Positions 1 to 6,033 of a stretch of 6,454 nt of DNA are shown here, one piece after another; within the stretch, counting starts at the first letter, position 1; every line of letters starts with the position of its first letter. The notes below the pieces were generated by a model. That model had not been told where the DNA came from and ran no database searches. It worked only from the letters and a program-made list of their open reading frames with translations. The stretch is from positions 1 to 6,454 of the forward strand of contig JAUVEF010000069.1 in the NCBI GenBank assembly GCA_030594905.1. The letters are read 5' to 3'. The translations under genes were made by a program, and so were the position numbers. The stretch is from Methanosarcinales archaeon (GTDB lineage Archaea; Halobacteriota; Methanosarcinia; Methanosarcinales; Methanogasteraceae).

Positions 1-67
1 ATGCGGAGAGTCCGGTGATGGCTTTTATCAGCCTATCGTCACCTAACGCTCGATCAATATTCAACAT
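1..67 (-). CDS. Probable IS transposase, N-terminal part only (cut by window edge)
   Basis: On the minus strand an ATG at 67-65 opens a frame that stays open to the window edge and reads MLNIDRALGDDRLIKAITGL and two further residues. From memory, the pattern 'DRL.(K/R)A.TGLS' near the start resembles the N-terminal helical region of IS4/IS5-like DDE transposases common in methanogen genomes. Only 22 residues are visible, so neither the DDE catalytic residues nor the family can be confirmed. No clear Shine-Dalgarno lies before the ATG. A perfect 16-bp palindrome containing a TATA-like core sits 5 bases upstream. It could instead be a different small protein or a chance open frame. Confidence 0.45.
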   Translation of the reverse strand, partial: MLNIDRALGDDRLIKAITGLSA

Positions 68-72
68 ACTTT

Positions 73-88
73 ATGAGATATATCTCAT
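73..88. repeat. Perfect 16-bp palindrome upstream of the transposase start
   Basis: The sequence atgagata/tatctcat is perfectly self-complementary over 16 bp. It lies 5 bp upstream of the ATG at 67 (minus strand). Its centre (gatatatc) is TATA-like, so it could be a promoter core or an operator for the leftward gene. It could also belong to the end of the insertion sequence. Confidence 0.5.
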
Positions 89-144
89 TTAATTTAAAGC
101 TTTTTGATGGAGATGCACGCTAATTAGCAACAAGTCTAATAAAG

Positions 145-244
145 GTATGTATTTAGCTGAAGCGAAAAAACCACGGGATTACACAAGATTAACGCAGAAA
201 TCTTGTGGAAATTTGTGTAATCTCTTGGTTAGCTAAACATATAC
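145..244 (+). repeat. Palindromic intergenic repeat, copy A (MITE/REP-like)
   Basis: This ~100-bp element is a long imperfect inverted repeat. Its outer arms are 145-157 (gtatgtatttagc) and 231-244 (the complement reads gtatatgtttagct). Its inner arms are 171-186 and 213-228, which match at 14 of 16 positions. An alternative inner hairpin pairs 182-190 (cacaagatt) with 199-207 (aatcttgtg). A related copy lies inverted at 2375-2526: the left arm 157-197 matches it at 37 of 41 positions and the right arm 202-232 at 26 of 31. The element begins 11 bases beyond the cdhE stop codon, so in the cdhE transcript it would fold into a strong hairpin and could end or stabilise that mRNA. No coding capacity is seen, so any mobility would need an enzyme supplied elsewhere. 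Confidence 0.8.
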
Positions 245-255
245 TAATAACGTAA

Positions 256-1653
256 TCAGTTAGACCACTTCGTCTCCATCCACCGCGGAATCTGTCCCGA
301 ATCAGGAGGTCCGACCATCACTTCTAGTCCAGTGGTATCCTCCACATCACCTTGCAACCGTGCAGCAAGCCCGGGAAGGATCAAGATGCCGTGATCAGTC
401 TTCTCCTGCACATCAAAGTTAGCAGAATCAAACATACCCTTGATCTTGCCCGCATCCAGCTGCCCGCCTGCCACCGCAGCCTCTACGCCAATGCCGTCGG
501 TATCCACTACGCCAAGGTAGCAATCGATGCTGTTGGACGCCAGATCGCTCTCCACGGTGTAGTATGTCAGCGCAAAGTTCGTCGTCACAAATACCGGCGA
601 CTTGCGGCCGGGCGAGCCAATTTCAAAGACGCCTGCATCGACCATTACCGGTTTTCGTGGGTCTGTGTAAACCGTATCTCTGACATGCAGTTCAGGCAAC
701 AGCGAGTATGGCTCAATGCTGTGCAGGATCATAATATCAGCGTACCGGATCGTGAATATGGATGCAAGCACGCTCTCCCAGTATGCTGCACTGACACCAT
801 CCATCTCGTTCCAAGCGGTCATGGGCACTGCCATCAGCGGGTATGCAATATCAGTCTGTTCGGCAATTCCTGCACGCCGCAGCTTCAGGAAGTTCTCAAA
901 CGAGTCACGGAGCCCCGGTCCGGTCGGGACGGTTCCCGGATCGAGCACCAGATCAGTAATGCCCAGCGACTCAAATGTCGCTGCAAGCGATTTTAGTATA
1001 TCGGGATCGTTTGGCGCAGAAAGCACCACCGGAACATGGTATTTAAGTGCAAGTTTCGCAACCTCGCGCCAGTTTTCGGTTGTGGCGGCGTAGATCAGTG
1101 GTCTTCGATCCGCGGCAACAGCAAGCCCTGCCGCAATAACCTCTGCATCGAGCGAACAGAGCAGGAGCGGTAGTTTGGTCGTTTCAGTCACCGTTTTCAC
1201 GGTTTTTGCGAACTGACCCGCGTCTCCAGATATGCATCTGACCGCGATTGCATCAAGCGTCAGAAAATCACCGATATAGAATTTTTTGTAGTTTTGAATG
1301 CTATTGACACGATCAATCAGTTCTTTCTCGTCCATCGTGTCGTGCACGTCATAAGCAAACGCTGTTTTATTGAAAAAAGTCAGTTTGTGGCGGTATAGCA
1401 CATCATCCCCACCGATCGTAACCTCATGTTCGCCAGTCCCGATTGAGACTTCGCGTATCTCGGGGGCAAGGAGTTCGATGAGTGTGGCGTAATCTTCCTT
1501 ATGTTCGGCATCGAGCAGCGGCGGGCAGTCCTTTGGCTTTCTGGACCGATCTATCAAGTGTGAGGCAAACGCCATACACGTCGGCTCATCACATTCACCG
1601 CAATTGGTTTTCGGCAGGTACTCATAAGCCTGCAGCGGACTATTTATCTTCAT
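256..1653 (-). CDS. cdhE: Acetyl-CoA decarbonylase/synthase gamma subunit (corrinoid Fe-S protein large subunit)
   Basis: This is the large subunit of the corrinoid iron-sulfur protein of the archaeal ACDS (CODH/acetyl-CoA synthase) complex. With CdhD it carries the methyl group on cobalt between tetrahydro(methano)pterin and the acetyl-CoA synthase site, in the cytoplasm. The 465 residues are full length for the family. The N-terminus has the 4Fe-4S ligands Cys18, Cys21, Cys26 and Cys43 (CGECDEPTC and a later C). A TIM-barrel methyl-binding region follows, including NIGGDDVLYRHKLTFFNK-like sequence (here TIGGDDVLYRHK). The C-terminal corrinoid-binding part shows DTDGIGVEAAVAGGQL (384-399), PGLAARLQGD (427-436) and GPPDSG (448-453). 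The ATG at 1653 matches the usual MKINSPL family start; only a weak purine-rich site precedes it. It lies 27 bases downstream of sepF on the same strand. No other cdh genes are in the window. Identification is very secure. Confidence 0.97.
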   Translation of the reverse strand: MKINSPLQAYEYLPKTNCGECDEPTCMAFASHLIDRSRKPKDCPPLLDAEHKEDYATLIELLAPEIREVSIGTGEHEVTIGGDDVLYRHKLTFFNKTAFAYDVHDTMDEKELIDRVNSIQNYKKFYIGDFLTLDAIAVRCISGDAGQFAKTVKTVTETTKLPLLLCSLDAEVIAAGLAVAADRRPLIYAATTENWREVAKLALKYHVPVVLSAPNDPDILKSLAATFESLGITDLVLDPGTVPTGPGLRDSFENFLKLRRAGIAEQTDIAYPLMAVPMTAWNEMDGVSAAYWESVLASIFTIRYADIMILHSIEPYSLLPELHVRDTVYTDPRKPVMVDAGVFEIGSPGRKSPVFVTTNFALTYYTVESDLASNSIDCYLGVVDTDGIGVEAAVAGGQLDAGKIKGMFDSANFDVQEKTDHGILILPGLAARLQGDVEDTTGLEVMVGPPDSGQIPRWMETKWSN

Positions 1654-1680
1654 CCTTAGGGTCGGTGCGCATGTACGCGA

Positions 1681-2046
1681 TTATCTTCCGCCGATCCGCG
1701 ATCGATCGATCTTGATGCCGGTTGGAGTCGTGATCACAAGATCGTCGTCGAGTCCTGCGATGTCACCGCCCACATCGCTCACAACATCATGCAGGTCACG
1801 AAGCGCGCGTTCGAGCATCATCTGATCTCGTTTGATTGCCGAGATATCCACAACTACGACGTTTCCCTCGTAGATCTCCTTCTTCAATTCTGAGATCCCA
1901 TCCAGGTTGCTCAACTCCGCAACACGTATGTAGGTCTCAGCGGGCTCAGGTTCCATAACCTCTTCATACTGTGAAAGATCCAGTTCGGCATACTCACTCT
2001 CAGTCTGCTTTGGTATCGGACCAAACAACAGTTCTTTGATCTTCAT
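1681..2046 (-). CDS. sepF: Archaeal SepF-like cell division protein (FtsZ membrane anchor)
   Basis: Archaeal SepF tethers FtsZ to the membrane at the division site. It binds membrane through an N-terminal amphipathic helix and FtsZ through its C-terminal domain. The chosen 121-residue form starts at the ATG at 2046 (MKIKELLFG), which gives the expected short amphipathic start. It continues through an acidic linker (residues ~17-36: YAELDLSQYEEVMEPEPAE) and the SepF core (residues ~38-117). The core contains YIRVAELSNLDGI, GNVVVVDIS and the strongly conserved GDIAGLDDDLVITTPTGIKI. An in-frame ATG at 2142 would add 32 basic residues not typical of the family, so I reject it. No good Shine-Dalgarno precedes 2046. 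cdhE follows 27 bases downstream, so the two are probably co-transcribed. The fold assignment is secure; the division role is inferred from the family. Confidence 0.9.
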   Translation of the reverse strand: MKIKELLFGPIPKQTESEYAELDLSQYEEVMEPEPAETYIRVAELSNLDGISELKKEIYEGNVVVVDISAIKRDQMMLERALRDLHDVVSDVGGDIAGLDDDLVITTPTGIKIDRSRIGGR

Positions 2047-2091
2047 ATATACGTATGCGCAATCTCTACATATTAATCTATTCGGTCGAGA

Positions 2092-2106
2092 CTTTTTATT
2101 ATATTC
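2092..2106 (-). promoter_or_regulatory. Candidate TATA region for sepF-cdhE
   Basis: On the minus strand gaatataataaaaag lies about 46-60 bases before the sepF ATG. That spacing would place a transcription start some 25 bases downstream and leave a short leader. A second A/T-rich box (gtataaaca, near 2130-2139) is an alternative. No experimental or conserved-sequence support is available. Confidence 0.3.
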
Positions 2107-2173
2107 TGGCGGTTTGAAAATTAGTATGTGTTTATACGCCACACCGGCACAAACCCAAGCTTTTTCAAATCAG

Positions 2174-2250
2174 TTGGTATTGAATTCGGGGTATTCGTGA
2201 TAAAATCACAAATTCAGACGAATATCGCGAATTTCGCGAATTTACACCAA
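2174..2250. repeat. 77-bp palindromic element with nested hairpins (second repeat type)
   Basis: Its ends are inverted repeats: ttggtattgaattcg (2174-2188) against the complement of cgaatttacaccaa (2237-2250), which reads ttggtgtaaattcg. Inside are tattcgt/acgaata (2192-2198 and 2218-2224), and nested within these gtgat-aaa-atcac (2197-2209). The right half also contains a tandem duplication of cgcgaattt (2226-2234 and 2235-2243). It has no coding capacity and lies about 130 bp upstream of sepF. The ttggtgtaa word also occurs in repeat copy B, so the two types may be distantly related. Confidence 0.6.
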
Positions 2251-2374
2251 CATAATCTGTTTATTACACTTAAAAATTTAAATTATTCCGTATGAGTAAA
2301 ATTCATGCCCTTGTTTTTTGGTGGCATCGTTTTTGGTCTATCTATAAAAAGCACAGGTTATACCGTATGCTCAA

Positions 2375-2526
2375 GTATAACTAACCATACGATTACACCA
2401 ATTTCCACGAGGAAGTATGGGGCAGGATATAAAATGTAAATATATTACTAATATATCATATACGCTATCAACTTCTTGTGTTAATCTTGTGAAATCTCGT
2501 GGTTTTTTCGCTTCAGATAAACATAT
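2375..2526 (-). repeat. Palindromic intergenic repeat, copy B, inverted relative to copy A and carrying an insertion
   Basis: Read on the minus strand, 2526-2475 repeats the left arm of copy A; 2516-2476 matches 157-197 at 37 of 41 positions. The segment 2411-2381 repeats its right arm, matching 202-232 at 26 of 31. In copy A the arms are separated by about 4 bases, but here by 63 (2412-2474). Copy B is therefore an expanded version with an AT-rich insert, or copy A is a deleted one. The two copies bracket sepF-cdhE in opposite orientation. Confidence 0.8.
2440..2456. repeat. Perfect 17-nt palindrome in the insert of repeat copy B
   Basis: The sequence atatatta-c-taatatat is a perfect inverted repeat with one central base. 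It lies within the 63-bp AT-rich segment that separates the arms of repeat copy B. It may be a small hairpin or a protein-binding dyad, but AT-only palindromes also arise easily by chance. Confidence 0.5.
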
Positions 2527-2615
2527 CCCGTAAATGAAAATGTTGCGTAGAGTGACTGGACGTATGGTGTAGTACCATAAAAACGAAAAAGATTATTTAT
2601 TTGAGCACATAACCG

Positions 2616-2638
2616 GTAGGATTATATAACACGCCTAC
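2616..2638 (+). promoter_or_regulatory. Candidate promoter/operator of the kinase operon
   Basis: A TATA-like attatata (2621-2628) is bracketed by the perfect inverted repeat gtagg (2616-2620) and cctac (2634-2638). A start of transcription some 25 bases beyond the TATA box would fall near 2648-2652, leaving a leader of about 25 bases with the Shine-Dalgarno at 2661. The dyad around the box would suit a repressor site. A second box, atataaaag (2641-2649), is too close to the start codon to leave a Shine-Dalgarno-bearing leader. Confidence 0.4.
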
Positions 2639-2660
2639 AGATATAAAAGCTTGAGCCTTC

Positions 2661-2666
2661 AGGAGG
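2661..2666 (+). promoter_or_regulatory. Shine-Dalgarno site deciding the kinase GTG start
   Basis: A perfect aggagg lies 9 bases before the GTG at 2676. A nearer ATG at 2668 is only one base from the site and runs into a stop after three codons. It overlaps the GTG by two bases. The spacing therefore favours GTG at 2676 as the true start. Confidence 0.75.
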
Positions 2667-2675
2667 CATGTCATC

Positions 2676-5426
2676 GTGAAAGGTGTTGGGAGAGTATCTA
2701 AGAGGGGTATGGAACGGTGCAAGATTGTTGCAATGATGCTTATGCTTGCATGTTGCTGCATGACTACATACTACTTCCATGTGGTGCTCGGGATCGGTGC
2801 GGTCTTCAGCCATCTCTTCTATATCCCAATAATCATTGCAGCCCTGTGGTGGCGGAAGAAAGGTCTCTTTGTGGCTATATTCCTTGCAATACTTCTGGTT
2901 TTAAGCCATTTTTTCCTGAGACCCGATGTAACGACCATCTATGACTATATCAGAGCCCCGATGCTCATAATCGTCTCCATCACGATCGTTGTTCTGATGA
3001 ATAGGGTTGTACATGCAGAGCACCAGGCTCACTTGAGCAGCATCTTCAAAACCATCAAGAATGTTAACCATCTGGTCGTGACCACGAAGGATCGGAGTAG
3101 TCTGCTCAATAAGATCGTTGATGCCGTGATAGAGGAGCAGAGGTACTGTGCGTCATGTATTGCGTGTTTTGGCGGCGATTCATTCACAGCGGTTGCAAGT
3201 TCCTGCGCTGGTGATGCCGACGGTATCTCCCGTTTCTGTGACAGTATGTCTGGCAGTAACCCTCCGGAATGCGTGAAGGACGTGCTTGCCAGAGAAGAAG
3301 ACCCGGAAAACCAGGAAGACCTGATTAAAGCCATTAACAAACCCGGAGATTGCGGAGGGTGTCCCCTTGAGGGTACCTGTGCCGGCAGCGATGTTGCGGT
3401 CGCCCGCATCGAACATGCAGGCAAGCGATTCGGGTTGTTCGCCATAATATTCTTGCCTGGCGTCAGAGTCAGGAAAGGCGAGAAGGAACTGCTGAAAGAG
3501 GTGGCAAGCAGCGTAGCGATCGCTCTTGACAACATGGAACTGGAAGATATGCGTAAACAGTCAGATGCGGCATTGCAGGAGAACGAAGCCCTGTATAGAG
3601 CGGTCTTTGAGAATACAGTTGACGGGATTGCCATATATGATGTTGCAGACGATGGCATGGATTTCATCTTCGCAGATATCAACAAAGGGAGCGAAACGAT
3701 CGATAATATCAAGCGTGAAGAGGTGATCAGCCGGAGCATTCTTGAGGTGTTCCCGGGTGTCGAGGAGTTCGGGCTCCTTGAGGTATTCCGGCGGGTGTGG
3801 GCGACCGGCACGCCTGAACACCATCCGATCAGCATGTATCAGGATAACAGGATTGCCGGATGGCGAGAGCATTTTGTTTACAAGCTGCCATCTGGAGAGA
3901 TCGCTTCGGTCTACCACGATGAAACCAATCGCAGAATCGCAGAAGAATCGTTGAAACGGTCAGAAAGGCAGCTAAGAGAGACAAAGGAGTATCTGACGAA
4001 TGTTATCGAGAGTTCTGCTGATGCAGTCGTGGTTGTGGACATGGACGGGATCGTACGTGACTGGAATGCAGGGGCCGAGGGCTACATGGGTTACACGGCA
4101 GACGAGGTGATCGGAACGCACAACAAGAGGTTCTTTGCAGACCCTGCAGAAGCCGACCGGATAATGGGAATGGTGGGCAGGGATGGGGAGATCCGACACT
4201 ACATAACGATTGCGACCCGAAAGGACGGGACACCGGTTCATATCAGCATGTCTGTGGCGATGTTGAAGGATAAGGATGGTGTGCCGATCGGCACGGTCCG
4301 GGTGAGCAGGGATATCACAGAAACAGTGGAATTTGAGGCAAAAATAAGGAAAGAGCGCGATAATCTAAATTTGATGTTTGACGCTATGGCTGATGGGGTG
4401 TACGTGGTGTCAGACGACCATAAAATAGAGTTTATGAACAAAGCCCTGGTCAACATATTTGGAGATCAGGCAGGCAGCACCTGTTATAGAGTGTTTCATA
4501 ACCGGAAAGATCCCTGCCCGCTCTGTAAGAATCCCCGGGTACTGCGAGGAGAGACCGTGCGGTGGGAATGGCATACCCACAAGAGAGATAAAACGTATGA
4601 CCTCATTGAGACCCCCCTTAAAAATATCGATGGCACTGTATCGAAATTAACGATATTCAGGGATATCACTAGACGAAAACGGGCAGAGAAACGCATCGAA
4701 GAGGAATACCACCGTGCAGAATTTTATACGGACATCATGGGGCACGATATTAACAACATGAACCAGGTCACGATCGGCTATCTTGATCTCATGCTGCAGA
4801 TGCCCGATTTTCCGGATCAATTCAGGAAACATATCAGGACCGCGCTCAAACATGCCAAGAAGGGCGCAAACCTTATAGCCAACGTGAAAAAGCTCTCGCG
4901 GGTCAGATCAGGCGAGATCGAACGAAATACGATCGATGTATACCCTGCGTTTGCAAGCGCCAGCGACGACGCAAAATCAGTTCCGAAGGAAGTCAGGATC
5001 AATTCAAACATAACCGAGGGGCGGTATTTTATCCGGGGCAATGACCTGCTCTTTGATGTCTTTGCAAATCTCCTGAACAATGCGGTTAAGTTCGACGAAC
5101 ACGAGATCGTTGATATCGATGTCAATATCGATTCATCGGCATCAGCATCGGCAGACGGGGCGTATTGGCAGATCGAAGTTGCGGATCACGGACACGGCAT
5201 AAGCGACGAGTACAAAGAGGTGGTATTCAACCGTCTGGAACAGGCTGGCGAGAGCAGCCAGGGATCAGGACTCGGGCTTACTATTGTGAAAAACGTTGTT
5301 GAGAGTTACGGAGGAACTGTCCGGGTGGAGGACAGAGTCAGGGGCGACTGTACGCGTGGGAGTAAATTCATTATAGATCTTCCGAAGGGGGAACGCGGTG
5401 GCAACGATAGTCATAGTGGACGATGA
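2676..5426 (+). CDS. Membrane-bound multi-sensor histidine kinase (4 TM, Cys-rich GAF-like, three PAS, HisKA, HATPase)
   Basis: This sensor kinase autophosphorylates a His on stimulus and passes the phosphate to a receiver, most likely that of the next gene. The 916 residues begin with about four membrane segments (roughly 15-33, 37-58, 63-81 and 94-110). A GAF-like domain (~120-290) follows, holding nine cysteines: 158, 161, 164, 177, 188, 199, 226, 229 and 235. Then come PAS1 (~300-420), PAS2 (~435-550) and PAS3 (~560-668). PAS3 carries Cys603 and the CPLC pair 614/617. The H-box is MGHDINNMNQ with His690. The ATPase domain has the N-box NLLNNAVKF (Asn802), DHGHG (837-841) and GSGLGL (863-868). 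All key catalytic motifs are present, so the kinase should be active. The GTG start is backed by aggagg. The last 29 bases overlap the regulator gene in another frame. The stimulus is unknown; redox, metal or thiol sensing is only an inference from the cysteines. Confidence 0.95.
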   Translation: MKGVGRVSKRGMERCKIVAMMLMLACCCMTTYYFHVVLGIGAVFSHLFYIPIIIAALWWRKKGLFVAIFLAILLVLSHFFLRPDVTTIYDYIRAPMLIIVSITIVVLMNRVVHAEHQAHLSSIFKTIKNVNHLVVTTKDRSSLLNKIVDAVIEEQRYCASCIACFGGDSFTAVASSCAGDADGISRFCDSMSGSNPPECVKDVLAREEDPENQEDLIKAINKPGDCGGCPLEGTCAGSDVAVARIEHAGKRFGLFAIIFLPGVRVRKGEKELLKEVASSVAIALDNMELEDMRKQSDAALQENEALYRAVFENTVDGIAIYDVADDGMDFIFADINKGSETIDNIKREEVISRSILEVFPGVEEFGLLEVFRRVWATGTPEHHPISMYQDNRIAGWREHFVYKLPSGEIASVYHDETNRRIAEESLKRSERQLRETKEYLTNVIESSADAVVVVDMDGIVRDWNAGAEGYMGYTADEVIGTHNKRFFADPAEADRIMGMVGRDGEIRHYITIATRKDGTPVHISMSVAMLKDKDGVPIGTVRVSRDITETVEFEAKIRKERDNLNLMFDAMADGVYVVSDDHKIEFMNKALVNIFGDQAGSTCYRVFHNRKDPCPLCKNPRVLRGETVRWEWHTHKRDKTYDLIETPLKNIDGTVSKLTIFRDITRRKRAEKRIEEEYHRAEFYTDIMGHDINNMNQVTIGYLDLMLQMPDFPDQFRKHIRTALKHAKKGANLIANVKKLSRVRSGEIERNTIDVYPAFASASDDAKSVPKEVRINSNITEGRYFIRGNDLLFDVFANLLNNAVKFDEHEIVDIDVNIDSSASASADGAYWQIEVADHGHGISDEYKEVVFNRLEQAGESSQGSGLGLTIVKNVVESYGGTVRVEDRVRGDCTRGSKFIIDLPKGERGGNDSHSGR

Positions 5427-5760
5427 GCCTGCACTCCACAAACTGTACAGCACGCTTCTCGGGATGAATGGGCACGAGATCATTGCAGATGCTTATGATG
5501 GCAATGAGGCGGTTAAAATGTTCGGATCGATGGACACACCGCCCGAAATCGTGATCATGGATCACCGGATGCCAAACAAGAACGGAATCGAGGCTACAAA
5601 GGAGCTACTGGGGATTAACCCGGATGTAAGGATCATACTTGCAAGTGCTGATGATATGGTTAAAGGCAGTTCGCTTGAGGCTGGAGCGTGCCGGTTTATG
5701 CTGAAACCATTCAATGTGATGGACCTGCTGGTAGAGATTGGAGAGGTTGTTTTTGGGTAA
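5398..5760 (+). CDS. Single-domain response regulator (CheY-like receiver)
   Basis: This 120-residue protein is a bare receiver domain and the likely phosphate acceptor from the kinase before it. Visible landmarks are the acidic pair Asp8/Asp9 (VIVDDEP), the phospho-acceptor Asp55 (IMDHRMP), the switch Ser83 (LASAD) and the conserved Lys103 (LKPF). The protein ends right after the fifth helix, so there is no DNA-binding or enzymatic output domain. It must act by protein contact or as a step in a longer relay. The GTG start lies inside the kinase gene (29-base overlap, different frame). It is preceded at 5386-5392 by aggggga, 5 bases upstream. The overlap suggests translational coupling and equal dosage with the kinase. 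The assignment is secure; the target is unknown. Confidence 0.95.
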   Translation: MATIVIVDDEPALHKLYSTLLGMNGHEIIADAYDGNEAVKMFGSMDTPPEIVIMDHRMPNKNGIEATKELLGINPDVRIILASADDMVKGSSLEAGACRFMLKPFNVMDLLVEIGEVVFG

Positions 5761-5964
5761 ATGAGTGTTTTTGTACACTGTGAGGGCTTGCCAGAGAATA
5801 ACCTGTTAAATTTGTGTCATTTGTCAGGGGCGGTTTGGTGCTCTTCGCTATTTCGTGTGGGTAGTTGGAACACCGATGGTGACTGGGACGATGATGGCGT
5901 GGTCACGTCGCTCGACGCTCTGATGATCCTGCAAGCGGCGGCGGGACAGATCGAGATATGCTGA
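5761..5964 (+). pseudogene. Orphan dockerin/EF-hand-like C-terminal remnant
   Basis: The frame opens with an ATG directly after the regulator's stop codon and encodes 67 residues. Residues 1-34 look like nothing recognisable: no signal peptide, mixed composition, and no Shine-Dalgarno of its own. Residues 35-66 are a clear dockerin type I-like half-repeat. A canonical calcium loop DWDDDGVVTSLD has ligand positions Asp41, Asp43, Asp45 and Asp52, and is followed by the helix ALMILQAAAG. In archaeal surface proteins this module normally sits at the very C-terminus of a large secreted protein, ending as here a few residues after the helix. I read it as the tail of a lost surface-protein gene joined to unrelated upstream sequence. 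A very short functional calcium-binding protein translated with the operon is the less likely alternative. Confidence 0.6.
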
Positions 5965-5998
5965 CGTGGGCTGCGGCGGCAGCGGCGACGGTGGTGCT

Positions 5999-6033
5999 GG
6001 CGGTGCGTTTGTGCGCCGCCGGTCTTCTTTTTC
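5999..6033 (+). terminator. Hairpin plus T-rich tract, candidate terminator
   Basis: ggcggtgcg (5999-6007) pairs with tgcgccgcc (6012-6020) over 9 bp, with two G-U pairs and a 4-base loop. It is followed by a pyrimidine/T-rich run (tcttctttttct, 6023-6034). It lies 35 bases beyond the last stop codon of the kinase-regulator-remnant series, the expected place for its transcript end. The T-rich tract is the part most relevant to archaeal termination. Confidence 0.55.

Larger units (their letters stand above)
2047..2675. other. 629-bp divergent intergenic region without genes
   Basis: This AT-rich stretch separates the leftward sepF-cdhE pair from the rightward kinase operon. No credible protein, tRNA or rRNA is seen in it. 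It holds the presumed sepF promoter (about 2092-2106), a palindromic element (2174-2250), repeat copy B (2375-2526) and the kinase promoter area (about 2590-2650). Small dyads also occur: gttatac/gtataac at 2357-2363 and 2375-2381, and atggt/accat at 2564-2568 and 2574-2578. Further TATA-like strings, such as ctataaaaag at 2341-2350, have no gene downstream that I can recognise. Confidence 0.75.

Noticed and set aside
145..244. CRISPR-like repeat reading of copies A and B
   Set aside because: There are only two copies, inverted and over 2 kb apart, without regular spacers or cas genes.
352..1093. Long plus-strand frames across 352-996 and 716-1093
   Set aside because: They are shadows on the strand opposite cdhE, which is certain.
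2047..2142. Upstream extension of SepF by 32 residues from the ATG at 2142
   Set aside because: The added residues are basic and unlike the usual SepF start. The ATG at 2046 gives the family's expected amphipathic N-terminus (MKIKELLFG) and length.
3029..3917. Long minus-strand frames inside the kinase gene
   Set aside because: They are antisense shadows of a kinase frame with all its domains intact, and are Ser/Arg/Leu-rich with no recognisable motif.
5764..5779. agtgt/acact hairpin just after the regulator stop codon as a terminator
   Set aside because: The stem is only 5 bp and no T-run follows; the hairpin at 5999-6033 is far better.
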